DNA from: Adiantum capillus-veneris
Taxonomy: Eukaryota > Streptophyta > Polypodiopsida > Polypodiales > Pteridaceae
Length of the DNA: 60,000 nt
Assembly (NCBI GenBank): GCA_014529385.2
Contig: CM043960.1
Span: 34,118,396 to 34,178,395 of the forward strand
Reading direction: 5' to 3'
Position numbers and translations under genes: made by a program. The notes under the pieces are model-generated. The model ran no database searches, was not told the origin of the DNA, and saw nothing but the letters and a program-made list of their open reading frames with translations. This document shows positions 43,259-54,906 of this stretch, in pieces; the first letter of the stretch is position 1, and the number at the start of each line of letters is the position of its first letter.

Positions 43259-43337
43259 TACAAATGAGCACAAACTCTGTTTAACACAACTCGGGATCCA
43301 AACTAGGGCGCGCTACAAATGAGCACAAACTTTGTTC
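43259..43337. repeat. Direct repeat CTACAAATGAGCACAAACT, two copies 54 bp apart
   Basis: CTACAAATGAGCACAAACTC (43259) and CTACAAATGAGCACAAACTT (43313), each followed by TGTT. They flank part of the SINE-like sequence to the right. Confidence 0.8.
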
Positions 43338-43440
43338 AGCAGGATTCGAACCAGCACTCTCGATTCATTCCAACATGTTATACCCCATAATGCTAATGAC
43401 GTTCGATAGTTATCCTAAGTCACAGACGACGGTACTGTGA
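43325..43440 (-). mobile_element. tRNA-like / SINE-like sequence
   Basis: On the minus strand, GGTTCGAATCC (43352-43342) is a perfect B box, and the T-stem around it pairs at four of five positions. TAGCATTATGGGGT (43395-43382) is A-box-like about 40 bp upstream. No acceptor stem of seven pairs was found, so a tRNA-derived SINE or decayed tRNA is likelier than a working tRNA gene. Confidence 0.4.
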
Positions 43441-45651
43441 CAGATTGGAGGGACAATGGATTGTAGCCATAGACGTCGACATGTAGAAGAAACAGTTCTA
43501 CTGTACCTTTGTTCCTGTGATGGTTTGTCTTGTTTACCTATTGCTGCAAAAATCTGGCAGACTTTGGAAGTTGTAAATCACCATTCTTTGAGCTAGGACT
43601 AAAATATTCTTTCAATCTTGCATGGACATCCTAGGATAAGATGATTCTCTAGTTGTGCTATGGCCTTGGGTGTTTTTAACAGTGAGAGCACTCACAATAT
43701 AAAGTTTTAAGGAATTGTTGCTTCATGAATTTATCTCTACATCCAACATGCAAATGCAACTGAGACTTGGGCCTTTCCTATGTAGAAAAACTTGCATTTG
43801 TCTTTGGTCGGCTCTGGTTGTATCGTTTTTGTCTACTCATCTCACAATAGACTCGTTAGGCAAGAAATTGTCTCAAGGAAAGTGGTTCCGAAAGCAAAAT
43901 GATCAGATAAAGCAACAATTTGGAGGTCCTACAAGGCACCTCGTCAAGATTTATTTTATCCTTAAATTTGCAATTAGGAGGGCTCAGAGAATTAAGAGGC
44001 AGCTTAGAAGCCAATGCTAGAGAAGCTACCGACGAACTTAGGTGAGACAAGAAGTTTTGACATGAACTTTTGGTAATTAGTAAAATGGAGCTTGCCAAAT
44101 TTTTTACAACTTATTTTTGAGAGGAGTATGCCACATGGAATTGAATTGTATATGTTTCAAGTATAAAGAGATTGCTTGTGCCTCAGGCATTCAATTTTCA
44201 TATTGGTTCTAAAATCTCACTTTTTGTCGATTGAGTGTTGAATTTGTGTAGTGAAAGTAATGTGCATGACATAATTTTTTTCTTTCACCATTGTTGCTAT
44301 TGTATCAATTTGCTCGAATTTGTCTTCGCTCGATTTTTTTTTCTCGGTGATTAGAAACCCCCCTCATATAGAAGATGTTTACATACAACACAATATGGCC
44401 AAAGGATGCACAAAAGACAGGCAGCTCAATCTGCCATGCATCGTGTCATCATGCAAAAGAAATCCTCACATTTTAGCTCCTTCATGAGTGGTCAAAATAA
44501 TTTGGATTTTTTGGTAATAAGCCAATTCCCTCTCAAAAAATATGTTGTGTGTTATTGCTACTCCAAGATTTTGCATTTAATTTAAGCACAAAATACAACA
44601 AGCAATGGCAAGTTCAAATTTTGATACACACTCTCAACCAAGCATTATCAATCTTAAAGTGAATCACAATAAAAAAAGAATTTTTATTTCTTTGCAACGA
44701 GATTTTCAATAAAGATAGCCCCAGCACTAACCCAATACATAAGCCAAAAAATTAGATGCAATGATATCCCATTATGCATGGAAGTGCTTACAATCGTCAC
44801 ATAGAATCAATGTCCCCGTTTTTGCTCTTAAATAGCAATTATGGTATTCATAACAAACAAGAGAGAAATCTTGGAGAGAATTTTTGATTGTCGTGATTGA
44901 TTAGTCAATTCTTGATTACCATTACACCATTATCCTTAAGAATAATGCATATGTTTAGTGCTAAAAAGAAGTTTTGTGCTTAGTCACGAATCTTGTCATC
45001 TTAACGAGGTGCATAATGTTGAAAGCACTCACTCCCTCCCATTAGAAGAGTAATACATACAAAGTGAGAAAAATAAAAAGACTATTTGGCATCCTCACTT
45101 CTCTCTAATTTGTTTTCTTTTAAAATCAAAATGCTCACAGTGAAGAGGTTTTTCAATGGCTAGTTTTGCTTGGACACTTGGTTTTTGAAGGGGAGGGAGA
45201 TACGAGGTGTGGGAACCCCCTCCTTTATTGAAATTTTATTATCATTAAAAAGTCGTGTTCTGTCGGCAGTGTACAGAGCAAGAGACATTGTGTGCGAGAG
45301 ATAGGGCCTATGCGGTGGTTGCGAGTGTGTGTGGAGCTAACAAGCGGTTAGCAAATGGCAAGCGAAACAGATGGCAGGCCAGTAGGTGATGCGTGATTGA
45401 GTCCGAGCAGCCAGTGTACCGAGCAAGGCAGCGAGCTACACCCAAGGAAAGTGGGTGCACAAGTGGAAAGTGTGTGTGTGTTTGGGGTCCGCAACCAACA
45501 CGAGTAGATCCTCAGTAAAAGCAGGTGGGGTTGGAATGATCTGCAAGAAAATGGCAGAGATGTGGGGTAAATAGGGGGGATTGGGCCCATTGGGGCACTA
45601 AAGGTATGTGTGTGTGTGGTTGTGATTGCACGATCTGCCAGGAGCAGTGAG
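43441..45651. other. No gene seen
   Basis: Short frames such as 43715-44020 (+) show no family resemblance. A stretch near 44335-44410 (TTTTTTTTCTCGGTGATTAG...) may be another dispersed-repeat end. No other structure recognised. Confidence 0.4.
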
Positions 45652-45920
45652 TGTTAGGTGCACAACGGCTATGGTGGGTGATATTGGGGAGAAACCATGG
45701 AGTGGAGGAGCAGAAAAAACATAGAACAAGAGAGAGACAGAAGAGACTCGACACAGTAATAAAAATCACGCTTGTATTAGTGTATACAAGAGTTCTTTAC
45801 ATATATATAAGGCAATTGGCCATGCAAAGTAGATCTAAACTAAACTTTCATGCATGCTTCATAAGAGCATGTCTCCACGGGCTGACACGATCGATTGGAC
45901 CAGGGCTTGAATACCCAACA
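45652..45920 (-). repeat. 3' LTR of the TRIM-like element
   Basis: 269 bp, ending TGTTAGGTGCAC on the plus strand at 45652. Close match to the 47499-47767 copy with scattered substitutions. Confidence 0.88.
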
Positions 45921-46349
45921 ATCCCCCCCTCAAGGCCGAATTAGACAGACCACTCTCATGATATCTTGAGTTTTTGGTGTACTCGTCAACCGTGAGTTTT
46001 AGGTTCTGTCACAACCAAGGATTTCGGTGTATCCATAACCTGGTGCTATGATAGTGAACCCCCCCTTGAACAGATAGGGTGTAGGTTGAAAAATTAGCTA
46101 CCAACAAATGGAGTTTACACGACCGATTGGACCAGGGCTTGAATACCCAACAATCCCCCCCTCAAGCCCGAACTAGACAGACCACTCTCGTGATATCTCG
46201 AGTTTTTGGTGTACTCGTCAACCGTGAGTTTTAGGTTCTCTCACAACCAAGGATTTCGGTGTATCCATAACCTGGTGCTATGATAGGGAACCCCCCCTTG
46301 AACAGATAGGGTGTAGGTTGAAAAATTAGCTACCAACAAATGGCGTTTT
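45886..46349. repeat. 232-bp tandem duplication spanning the LTR end and PPT
   Basis: Units 45886-46117 and 46118-46349 share ACACGAyCGATTGGACCAGG, the LTR terminus, the PPT and about 180 bp of interior. They differ at only a handful of positions. The second unit therefore contains a 35-bp LTR-terminal remnant inside the element. Confidence 0.9.
45921..45935 (-). promoter_or_regulatory. Polypurine tract of the TRIM-like element
   Basis: CTTGAGGGGGGGAT on the minus strand directly abuts the 3' LTR start TGTTGGG. A second copy lies at about 46153-46167 within the 232-bp duplication. Confidence 0.85.
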
Positions 46350-46956
46350 TGGTTTACTGCCAAACCTTGGGTTTAAGGTGTACCCAGTAACCTCACGAGA
46401 TGCGGGACAAAAAATGGGCCGAGAACAAATATTTTTGGGAGGTCTTACCACTTATGTGTGGTAGTGTCTAACCCGTACAAATTTTTATAATGTCATGACT
46501 GACAATAGATAAGGTAAAAGAGGCTTTGACTGAAAAAGAGAACTTTGTTGACAAAAGGCAAACCATAAGTCTATGACACTTAACAAGAAAAATAGAATAA
46601 AATTTTGGACTGTGTATATGTTGTTGTAGCGAGTATTATGAGCAAACCGTTGAATGAGCTTTCCATTCCTGCTGCATGAGCTTTGAATTTGAAGTCGTAT
46701 ACCACGTTGTTGAAGCAAATATTCTTGTATGATAGCAGCGCTTCAATGTGAGCTATGTCTGATTGATAAGAAAAGCCACAAAATTGACATATATCCGAGT
46801 TGAAACACAAAACTTGAAGCTTTGTAGAGTTGATGAAGAATTGATACATGCAAGTGCACATTATTTTGAGAAACCAAAACCAAGCATGTGCCTTTGCAAG
46901 GCTTATCTCCATCATCAAACCCGGACACCACTCTATTGGTGTAGTTGCTTACAGTT

Positions 46957-47468
46957 GTTTTGATATGCAACACCGATTGCTCACCTACTAGCTGCAGGCA
47001 GCAGCATTTTGATATGCTCAAAAAATTGCCCATGAGCCTTCAATGCCTTTTGAGATGCTGCCGAGGTGTTGGCAAATGCCTATGGGAGTTCTGAGGGCGT
47101 TTTGAGAAGCCTAATACAAAACTACCTATAAAGGCCACTAACAGAGCATTTTGAGATGCTCTTGAAACCACACTATTGAAGACAGCGTTTTGAGAGGCAG
47201 TTAATGGAGAGCGTTGTCTTCACTTGTTGTCAACAGACCCTATGTCACCACAGCAGCAAGTCGTTTTGAGATTCTTGGAAAATCTACTACTCTGCACAAC
47301 CTTTTGAAATGCATGCAAATTCCCCAACTAGCTGCTCTACAGACAACATTTTGATATGCGATATGCCTGCGTGTGTCTCCTTTGCTTGCCTAGGAACAAC
47401 TGCCCCCCTTGGTCTCTACGAGGACGTGAGTGTCTTGAGAAGCATTTCCAGTGAGCGTCTTGAGAAGC
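46957..47468. repeat. Eleven interspersed copies of a 14-bp motif (GCnTTTTGAGATGC-like)
   Basis: Copies start near 46957, 47004, 47045, 47097, 47146, 47185, 47271, 47299, 47346, 47431 and 47455, spaced irregularly by 24-86 bp with unrelated sequence between. Several are short inverted repeats (GCAT-TTTGAT-ATGC). The array fills the 5' leader next to the PBS. Confidence 0.8.
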
Positions 47469-47483
47469 CAGTGCCAAGAGCAA

Positions 47484-47496
47484 GGCTCTGATACCA
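47484..47496 (-). promoter_or_regulatory. Primer-binding site, initiator-tRNA-Met
   Basis: TGGTATCAGAGCC on the minus strand (47496-47484), two bases from the 5' LTR. Confidence 0.9.
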
Positions 47497-47498
47497 GG

Positions 47499-47767
47499 TT
47501 TTAGGTGCACAATGGGTATGGTGGGTGATACCGGGGAGAAACCATGGCGTGGAGGAGCAAAAAAAAAAGAGAGAGAGAGAGAGATAGAAGAGTCTCAACA
47601 CAGTAATAAAAAGAACGCTTGTATTAGTGTATAAAAGAGGCCTTTACATATATATAAGGCAACTGGCCATGCAAAGTAGATCTAAACTGAACTTTCATGC
47701 ATGATTCATAAGAGCATGTCTCCACGGGCTGACACGACCGATTGGACCAGGGCTTGAATACCCAACA
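47499..47767 (-). repeat. 5' LTR of the TRIM-like element
   Basis: 269 bp. Contains ACATATATATAAGG (TATA-like, 47645-47658) shared with the other LTR and a (GA)n stretch at 47569-47582. One base of its 3' terminal CA is mutated (TTTTAGG for TGTTAGG on the plus strand). Confidence 0.88.
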
Positions 47768-47772
47768 ATGAG

Positions 47773-48700
47773 AACTGAGCACCGACTTGTGAAGAGAGAG
47801 AGTGTGACAGAGATGTTTGAACGCAATAGAAACCGGATTATGGATAGTGTGTGATCGTGTGTGTGTTTTTTTTTTAAGAGTGTTGCAAAGCACAAGCAAG
47901 GCACAATAACAACTAAAACTTAGGGTTGTTGACCACGTGAAAAGCTGGGAAAATGGTGTGAGATATTGAGTAGTCACCATAGTTAAGTGGGGTTATGTAT
48001 ATAGCACACATGTGCCAGCTTTGAACATGGGTAGCGGCGAGAAAAAAGGCAACTTAGACAGGTTTGTATGGCATGCGGGTCAACACAAGCAAGAAATTAT
48101 GGCATAGTTGGAGGCTTGCACATAGATTTTGTGTGTGTGGGTACTAAGAAAAACAATATCACGGGAGGATTTAGCAGCACAAACAACAATGAGTACCGCC
48201 AAAACTGTGAAATCTAAAGGCACCATGCTGAAATTGGATTTCTGGGCCAGATAAAATATGCACTCATAGGAATGGCAAGGAGAGCATGCAAAAACAGGCT
48301 TAGAGTAGTTGGGTAAGCAAGTGGGTATGTGCACGGGTGGGCCATGCAAAGATGGCGGACTTTTTTTGAATATGGGTGTGTGCATGTGTGTTAGCGTGCC
48401 AACAATGGCAAGCTCAGTGTGTGTTCAAGGCATGGAAAGTGGTGGCAAAAGAATGTTCCCATGGTGGCATATAAGAGTTTTTATACATGCTCGTGGCTTA
48501 CTTCTAAGCATCCAAGGCAATTAATGGCGAAATATTTGTGAGCTAGAGAATAATTCAAAGAGAAATCAAGAGCTTTCAATGAGACAATGAAGTCATTGGC
48601 CAAGACAGAGTCATGAATGCAAGTTCCCTCTTCTTACACTCGATCTTTAGCCAAAATTTTTCCCAAGCTCTACGTCTGGCATCAGTGGTGGGTGAGCGAA
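47773..48700. other. No gene seen
   Basis: Short frames only, on both strands, with no family resemblance. T10 run at 47867-47876. Confidence 0.4.
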
Positions 48701-51403
48701 ATGCATGATGAAAAATTTGGTCACGACTCTTTGTACCAATATTTTGACACTAATCCATGATGCATATACACACAATTTTGGTGCTCATTGTAATTTCATT
48801 GTGCCCTAATGAAATCAACTTACACAATCAAAATGTACATTGTGTGCAATAAACCTTGTCATTTTCAAACGTAACTTGATTGAGAGTATGCAAGTCAACC
48901 ATTAGGGTTGCACATTCACTTGGGATACGTATTTGTAAAACTCGAGTCCTGGTCCATTCAACTAGGCAATGCATTATCATGCATTGCCTAGTATTTTTGA
49001 TGCATTATCATGCATCAATAATACAAAATTTCAAGCCGAATTAGCCAAATTGAAGCCCAACTGGTAATCATTGCAACTAGAGTTGCTCATTTTATATTCC
49101 TTGGCCCTAAGTAGGCTTGTCGGTTGGTCTTGCATGGCCACACACAAAACACCATCTATTTTACATGAATTAAGCAATCGTAGACAATTTCCAAACCAAT
49201 CTTAATCATTGCAAAATTAATTTCTCATTTCCCATACCTCTAATCATCCAAACCAATTTAGGTTTGTGATTTTTGGTTTGCATGGCTACTTATGCAAGAA
49301 TTTTGGTTACAATTATGGACACAAATGAATGCAACTTTGCCATGTTCATCACATCAGTCAATTTTTAGCATGGCAATACAAAGAATCCTCACAATTGAGC
49401 ATCAATTGAGCGACCTATCTCAATATTCGACCCAATTTGTGATACCCGCATCAACTATTTGGCCTATCCATCATCATAATTGGTAAAAAATACCAATTAT
49501 TCATTCACACATTGGATTATACATGCCATTGATTGGCACACACACCCAAATTGAGGCAAAAAGTTTATGCAATGAATCCATCAATTTCACTTTGCAATGC
49601 TCGAATTGCGCACTTGATCAAACATAAACAAAATGCATACATGCTCAATTTCTTTTAAATTGATCCTAATTAAACTTAATCAAGCAATACACACACTTCA
49701 AAATCAAGCACAAAATTTCAAGTTTGGCTCAATTGGCAATGCAATTAGGCCTATCCTTAATGCTTGCACACACATTTGAAGCATATTCATAATCAAAAAG
49801 CATTTGGGTACTCCAATTGACCATCAATCATTAAATCAAGTGGTCTTCAATAGGGCACACACACGCAAATTTTGCCCAATTTTTTTTTGGCAATTACGCA
49901 TATCCAATTATTGAATTAACCTAACATGCACATCACTTACATGATTTCATACTCATATACCATCACTTTGCTCAATTTCTATGCATGCACATACTCAAGA
50001 TTAGGTGCACACACACTTGAATTTTATGGCAGTTTTTCCATCTTTGGTGCATTACACACACACAATGATCTTCATGCTCACACATGAATTCTTGATGAAA
50101 ATTAAGTATTATCTTGATACATACAAGGTTCATTAGTCAAAATTGAACATTAATTCCATCCCAAGTGAATCAAATTAGGTGCAAAGTGTAGATCAATTTA
50201 TTTACACACCTGATTCTAGCAAATGATTAGCACATAATGAACCACATTAATCAATTAAGAATTGATATGAACAAGTGAGTGCACTTACATCGTAATCACA
50301 CTCCAAGCTATTCCTTTGCTCCACGCGAAGACGCATCACTGCACACACAAGTGTGTGCATCTCCAATTTAGTCAAAAAACTGACCAATTAATGGCCAAAA
50401 ATCAACACTCAAATCAACAAAATAGGCACGGATTAGCACAAACTTGATAAAAGTGTCAATTCCACCTCTTATAAGGGGATTCAACATATATTACTTATCA
50501 AAGGTTAGTGGTTAGGACAGCGAAATTAGTCAAAAATTAGTAAAAGTTAGCATGGAAATGAAGCGCAATTAGCAATGGTTAGAGAGAAATTAGTGAAATT
50601 CGGGGTGGAATTGGAAGTTTGGGGTAGGAAAGCACACACTCAAGATTAGGTGCACACACACTTGTATTTTATGATAGTTTTTCCCTTTTTGGTGTTTTAC
50701 ACACACACACGAATTCTTGTTGTTGCAAATCAAGGTTAATCTTGACGAATACATCATTCATTAGTCAAAATTGACCATCAATTTTACTCCAATTCATTCA
50801 AATTAGGCACAAAATGTAGGCGACTTGATTTACACACCCAATTTTAGAAAGTGCAGCAAACATCAGAGTAACATTAAGCAATCAAGAACTCGATTGAGCA
50901 AGTTAATGCACTTACATTATCAATGCATTCCAAGCTATTCATTGCCCCACCCAATGATTCCACTTTGCACACACATGTGTTCCAAATTTGGCCCAAAAAT
51001 TGACCATTGTAGGCCAAAAATCAACCACTCAAATCAATAGATTAGACATGGAGTAGCACAAAGAAACTTGATAAAATTGTTGATTCCATATCTTATAAGG
51101 GGATTGAACATATATTACACATCAATGTTAGTGGTAAGGTTAGTAAAGTTACTCAAAAATTAGTAATAATTAGCATGAAATTAGTATAATTATCATGGAA
51201 ATGAAGCAAAATTAGTAATGCTTAGTGAGAAATTAGTGAAATTGGAGGTGGAATTGGGGGTTTTGGGCATTCATAACTCAAAAACTAGCTTCAATTACTT
51301 GCACACACATCATCAAATCACTAAAACACACACTAAAAAACCGATGAAATTGGTAGCAAAATTAATCTATTTTAAACATCCTCTTCTCACTAGCTAGGAT
51401 TTT
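48701..51403 (-). mobile_element. Non-coding leader of a tRNA-Asp-primed gypsy element
   Basis: AT-rich sequence lying downstream (minus strand) of the PBS at 51423-51404. It contains abundant AATTAG/GTTAGTG and CACACAC words and resembles 28.9-29.15 kb next to the other tRNA-Asp PBS. It includes a 645-bp tandem duplication. No gag or pol is found in 48.7-51.4 kb, so the element is either truncated or has a very long leader, as Tat/Ogre-type elements do. Confidence 0.45.
49993..51264. repeat. Approximately 645-bp tandem duplication
   Basis: Units 49993-50637 and 50638-about 51264 align throughout: ACTCAAGATTAGGTGCAC start, CATTAGTCAAAATTGA, TCCAAGCTATTC, CTTATAAGGGGATT, GGAAATGAAGC, AGAAATTAGTGAAATT end. 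Substitutions and small indels are frequent, so it is an old duplication. Confidence 0.88.
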
Positions 51404-51423
51404 GGTCCCCGAAAACAACGCCA
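51404..51423 (-). promoter_or_regulatory. tRNA-Asp-type primer-binding site
   Basis: TGGCGTTGTTTTCGGGGACC on the minus strand is close to the Athila/Tat PBS TGGCGCCGTTGTCGGGGA. It is two bases from the LTR end ACCCTACA. Confidence 0.72.
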
Positions 51424-51425
51424 AA

Positions 51426-52251
51426 TGTAGGGTGCATTGTAGCAATGGCCTAATCGCAACCCACACAAAATTATCAATCTATGGATCGGCAACTCAGCTA
51501 GTGCTTGGAGGCACGAGCGTCATAGGATGCATCAAAATAGAGGATTCAAGGGGTCCTTCTTCCCGTCATAGAAAAAAGCCATGGAATGGGCTTCTTCTAA
51601 TCAACCACACAACTCTACTTGCTAATCATTTTGCACACAATCATGTGATTGAAATTAACATGTCACATCAATCATCCTTATCACAACTTCTAATCAAACA
51701 ACTACACAAGCATGCAATTAACATACCTACTTCGCATTAGTGTGGCCATTCTAGTCCATCCCCTCATGCGACTACGTATGCACACACACTAACCACACAC
51801 CTTGTAGAGAGAGAGAGAAAGATAAGGAAGGCATAGCCCTCACACACCATGGCCAATGGTGTGGATAGAAGATATTAACTAAAAAAGGGATTAGAGATCT
51901 AGCATCACACTCATAAAATCTCACTTCACATAATCAAATCAAAGAAGAATAATAAGAACGAAAGTGCAATTGATTATTAGAAATCAAGAGCTACATGGGC
52001 ATGGAAAGCCCATGAGCCTCGTGACCATCCACTGTACAAAGAAGAGAGTTCACCCAAGAATGAATTCTTATTTAGCATAGAGCTCTTTTATAGTTTTGGG
52101 CTTCAAACCCTTCAACTATGGGATGACGTTGAGCCCCTTAGCTTAAGATATACAATTTGGAACTCTTAAATGAGCCCACGGCCTTATCCAATGAATAGGA
52201 AATATTGTGCACAAAAGCACATCCCTAGCTTGGTACATAATCGGTGTAACA
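51426..52251 (-). repeat. LTR of the tRNA-Asp-primed gypsy element
   Basis: The minus strand runs from about TGTTACACCGATTATG (52251) to GCACCCTACA (51426), 826 bp. The right boundary rests only on a TG...CA fit before TATGTTAGC. It contains short GA and CACACA runs; open frames inside (e.g. 51402-51740 plus) are incidental. Confidence 0.55.
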
Positions 52252-52270
52252 TATGTTAGCCGTTGCTAAC

Positions 52271-52272
<2 letters not shown>

Positions 52273-52357
<85 letters not shown>
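52273..52357. repeat. (CT)n(CA)n compound microsatellite
   Basis: CT 52273-52304, CA 52304-52357, just outside the LTR. Confidence 0.97.
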
Positions 52358-52359
<2 letters not shown>

Positions 52360-54131
52360 GCTTCTCAAAATCTTTGATGAAAAATATAGTGGCATATTAG
52401 AGGGGACCTTAAGGAACTCTCACAGATAAGAATCTCTTGCCTTTCAATGCAACTGCCTAGGTTATGTTCAAGATTCAACCGCCATTATATACAATCGACA
52501 TCATCATCAACCTCAAAATCTAGTTTACTCGCATGCTTCATTCTTTTAGCATCCCTTAACGGTGCCTTGTCCACCATCACACTACAAGAGAGTTATTATG
52601 CAGTTCTGCCGTCAAAATCATGACCAAGTATGCTCCTCAACCGCTGGTAATGTAATCGACTACAATGAAAACAATGTTTCCTTATGCTGAAACTCCTTTG
52701 GTCTTTTTTTGATCGCCTCCACTTTTGATGTAAGGAAGCCTTCAGATTCTTCTAGAAAAACTAGTATATTCCTGACCTGGCTTGAATCTTGCAAATACAT
52801 ACTCTCAAGGTCATAAACGGGTTTCTCAACATGATGGAGCTAGTCTTGCCACTTCTCTCTCTTGGAGAGGAGGGAGGTAGTAGTAGCTTGGGGATTAGAT
52901 GCATCTCATTATCCAAACATCCCCCACACACATAGTAATGCATTTTCTTCAATGAAATCACCTCTCTCTCTCTCTCTCTATCGCTCTCAGGTCTGCTCAC
53001 AGGGACTTCTTACGGCCCTACTACCCCCACCTATGGCACCTAGCCTTGTTGTCCATTATCCAGATGGATACTCCCATGAACTACCATCTTGTACTCCTGG
53101 CAGTCGAGCATTTGTAGAATGGCCAATAAATGACACCTATGTTTGCCGCTTAGTTGGTTTCAGAGACATGTTCAAAGTGCATTTTTGAGTTGCCCTCATG
53201 CTTCCATTGCCTTTCCATTGCGACTACCTCTGCAAACCTGCCCTCCTTCCCGCTAGCAAGTTGAAACTCTCTAATAAGCTCCGATTGCTTGCTCGGATGA
53301 GGCCATAGGTAGTACAAAATCTTGACATGCTTGGGAACTGAGAAGAGAGATAAGAAGCTATGATGCTCAGAAAGCAAGAAAGGTAGGTACGGGAGAGAGC
53401 AGTCGAGAAATAAGGAGGGCTATTAGGACCTTTTCCTAGCATGAAATTTGAATTCATGGGGTTTTAGCGAGTTCATACTCCAAAGTTACGTGATAGGAAG
53501 AAAACTTGATAGTAGGGATCATAGTTGCATGCATATGTGTGTGTGTGTGTGTGTGTGTGTGAGTGAGAGAGAGAGAGAGAGGGAGAGAGGGTAACTGACT
53601 CACAAAGCTAGAGAGTGAGTGGTAGCTTTTGTAGGGCAGACCAATTAGCCCCCCTTCTCTCTCTCCCTCCTTCTCTCTCTCTCTAGCCTCTCTAACTTTG
53701 CAGTGTGCACCCAACGACATCTCTAAGGTACCCCCCACATGAGAGGGGGTAATTTGTAAGATCAAAGAATCTAAACACACCATGTGGTGAAGAGAAAGGT
53801 TATTGTTATTTGGAAAAGGATCGGCTCAACCCCCTTCTGTGAGAAGTTTATATCATTTTCTCTAGGATCCTCTAAAAGTGCATAATAAAATGTGACCCTC
53901 TCCCAGTTTTCTGAACTCCATGACTTGGACACTCTTTCCACAAACACTCTTTCCCATGTGGAGCTTTCATTTCCCTCTCATCCAAATCATGAAAGTAAGT
54001 GAATAAATTGATTTTTTATTCTTCAAATTTAAGGTGTCTTTTCCTTCCAATTTTAAATCTTTAACAAAAAGATTTGGGTTGCATCTTTTTGAACGTCCTT
54101 GTCTTTCCTTAAATTTTGTTTGAGTGGAAAA

Positions 54132-54134
<3 letters not shown>
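52358..54134. other. No gene seen; small microsatellites
   Basis: Contains CT (52963-52979), GT (53536-53560) and GA (53564-53588) tracts. Frames such as 52862-53188 (+) run through low-complexity stretches and show no family. Confidence 0.5.
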
Positions 54135-54192
<58 letters not shown>

Positions 54193-54219
54193 TGCGCGCA
54201 CACAGACACACACACACAA
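54135..54219. repeat. (CT)n(CA)n microsatellite
   Basis: CT 54135-54177, CA 54177-54193, continuing as imperfect CACA/GCGC to 54218. Confidence 0.95.
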
Positions 54220-54426
54220 ACCAATATCACATAAATATAAAACTGTAGGCATGCATTTTTAAATGATTTTAAATTTCAATTTTTTGATTGTCAACACAAT
54301 CCCATGTATGTTCACTTCTCAGAGGGAGAGAGCAAGTCAAGTGTTGACACTAGGGGGTAATTGGGGGTTGCTCAATTATAGAAAATCCCCTCTTGTGTGG
54401 GAGCCCTGTAAGAGGCATGAGATTTC

Positions 54427-54666
54427 ATGTCTTGTGAGTTGCGACTTGTGAGCTCTGAGGCGCACACCAACTTCAAGCGAAGGTTTTCCTTAAAGGCCCG
54501 ACAATTGCGTGTCTACCATGATGTGCATGCCGGTTTTGTCCGTCCAAGTTTCCAGCTGAGCCAAGCTCCGGGCGACGAGACTAGCACACTACACAAGCCA
54601 ATTGGGAAAATTGTGAGGAGCTACAACAATGAAGATGCCTTGCTAAGAACAAAAGTACTTTCATGA
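54427..54666 (+). CDS. Unrecognised 79-residue open frame
   Basis: Non-repetitive composition (e.g. FKRRFSLKARQLRVYHDVHA) but no recognisable family, and no supporting context. Possibly a chance frame. Confidence 0.12.
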   Translation: MSCELRLVSSEAHTNFKRRFSLKARQLRVYHDVHAGFVRPSFQLSQAPGDETSTLHKPIGKIVRSYNNEDALLRTKVLS

Positions 54667-54820
54667 AGAGCTACCAAAAGCATCAAAGGATCTAAAAATT
54701 ACTAGGATAGCCCCTATCCTTCCTTAATGGCACTTGTACTCTTTTTTTTTTTCTTTTAATCAACTTAGTTCTTTCAAAAAAATAAAAAATTGAAGATGCC
54801 TTGCAAGCAATCAATCAAAA

Positions 54821-54906
54821 GTTTGGAAATATGGACAAGTGTTTTCCAAGATTGCCTGAAAGTGTTTGGAAATATGGACAAGTGTTTTCCAAGATTGCAT
54901 GAAACT
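54821..54906. repeat. 43-bp tandem duplication
   Basis: GTTTGGAAATATGGACAAGT... twice (54821-54863, 54864-54906) with two mismatches. Confidence 0.92.

Larger units (their letters stand above)
45652..47767 (-). mobile_element. Structurally complete non-coding LTR retrotransposon (TRIM-like), 2116 bp
   Basis: Two 269-bp LTRs in direct repeat (45652-45920 and 47499-47767), both TGTTGGGTATTCAAG... on the minus strand. The PBS (47496-47484) is beside the right LTR and the polypurine tract beside the left LTR, so the element reads right to left. Flanks are GTGAG (45647-45651) and ATGAG (47768-47772), a 5-bp target duplication with one mismatch. The interior is about 1.58 kb without any gag or pol motif. 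It is larger than classical TRIMs but built the same way, and must be mobilised by an autonomous partner. Confidence 0.85.

Noticed and set aside
43342-43412. A functional tRNA gene on the minus strand
   Set aside because: The B box is perfect, but no seven-pair acceptor stem or credible anticodon arm could be drawn; kept only as SINE-like.
46580-47033. Minus-strand frames of 96-112 codons inside the TRIM-like element
   Set aside because: No gag, pol or other motif; they lie across the dispersed 14-bp motif array, and overlapping frames are equally open.
54427-54906. A host gene continuing through 54.4-55.1 kb
   Set aside because: Two short plus-strand frames have ordinary composition but no domain, no splice-consistent joining, and the second is built on a 43-bp tandem duplication.
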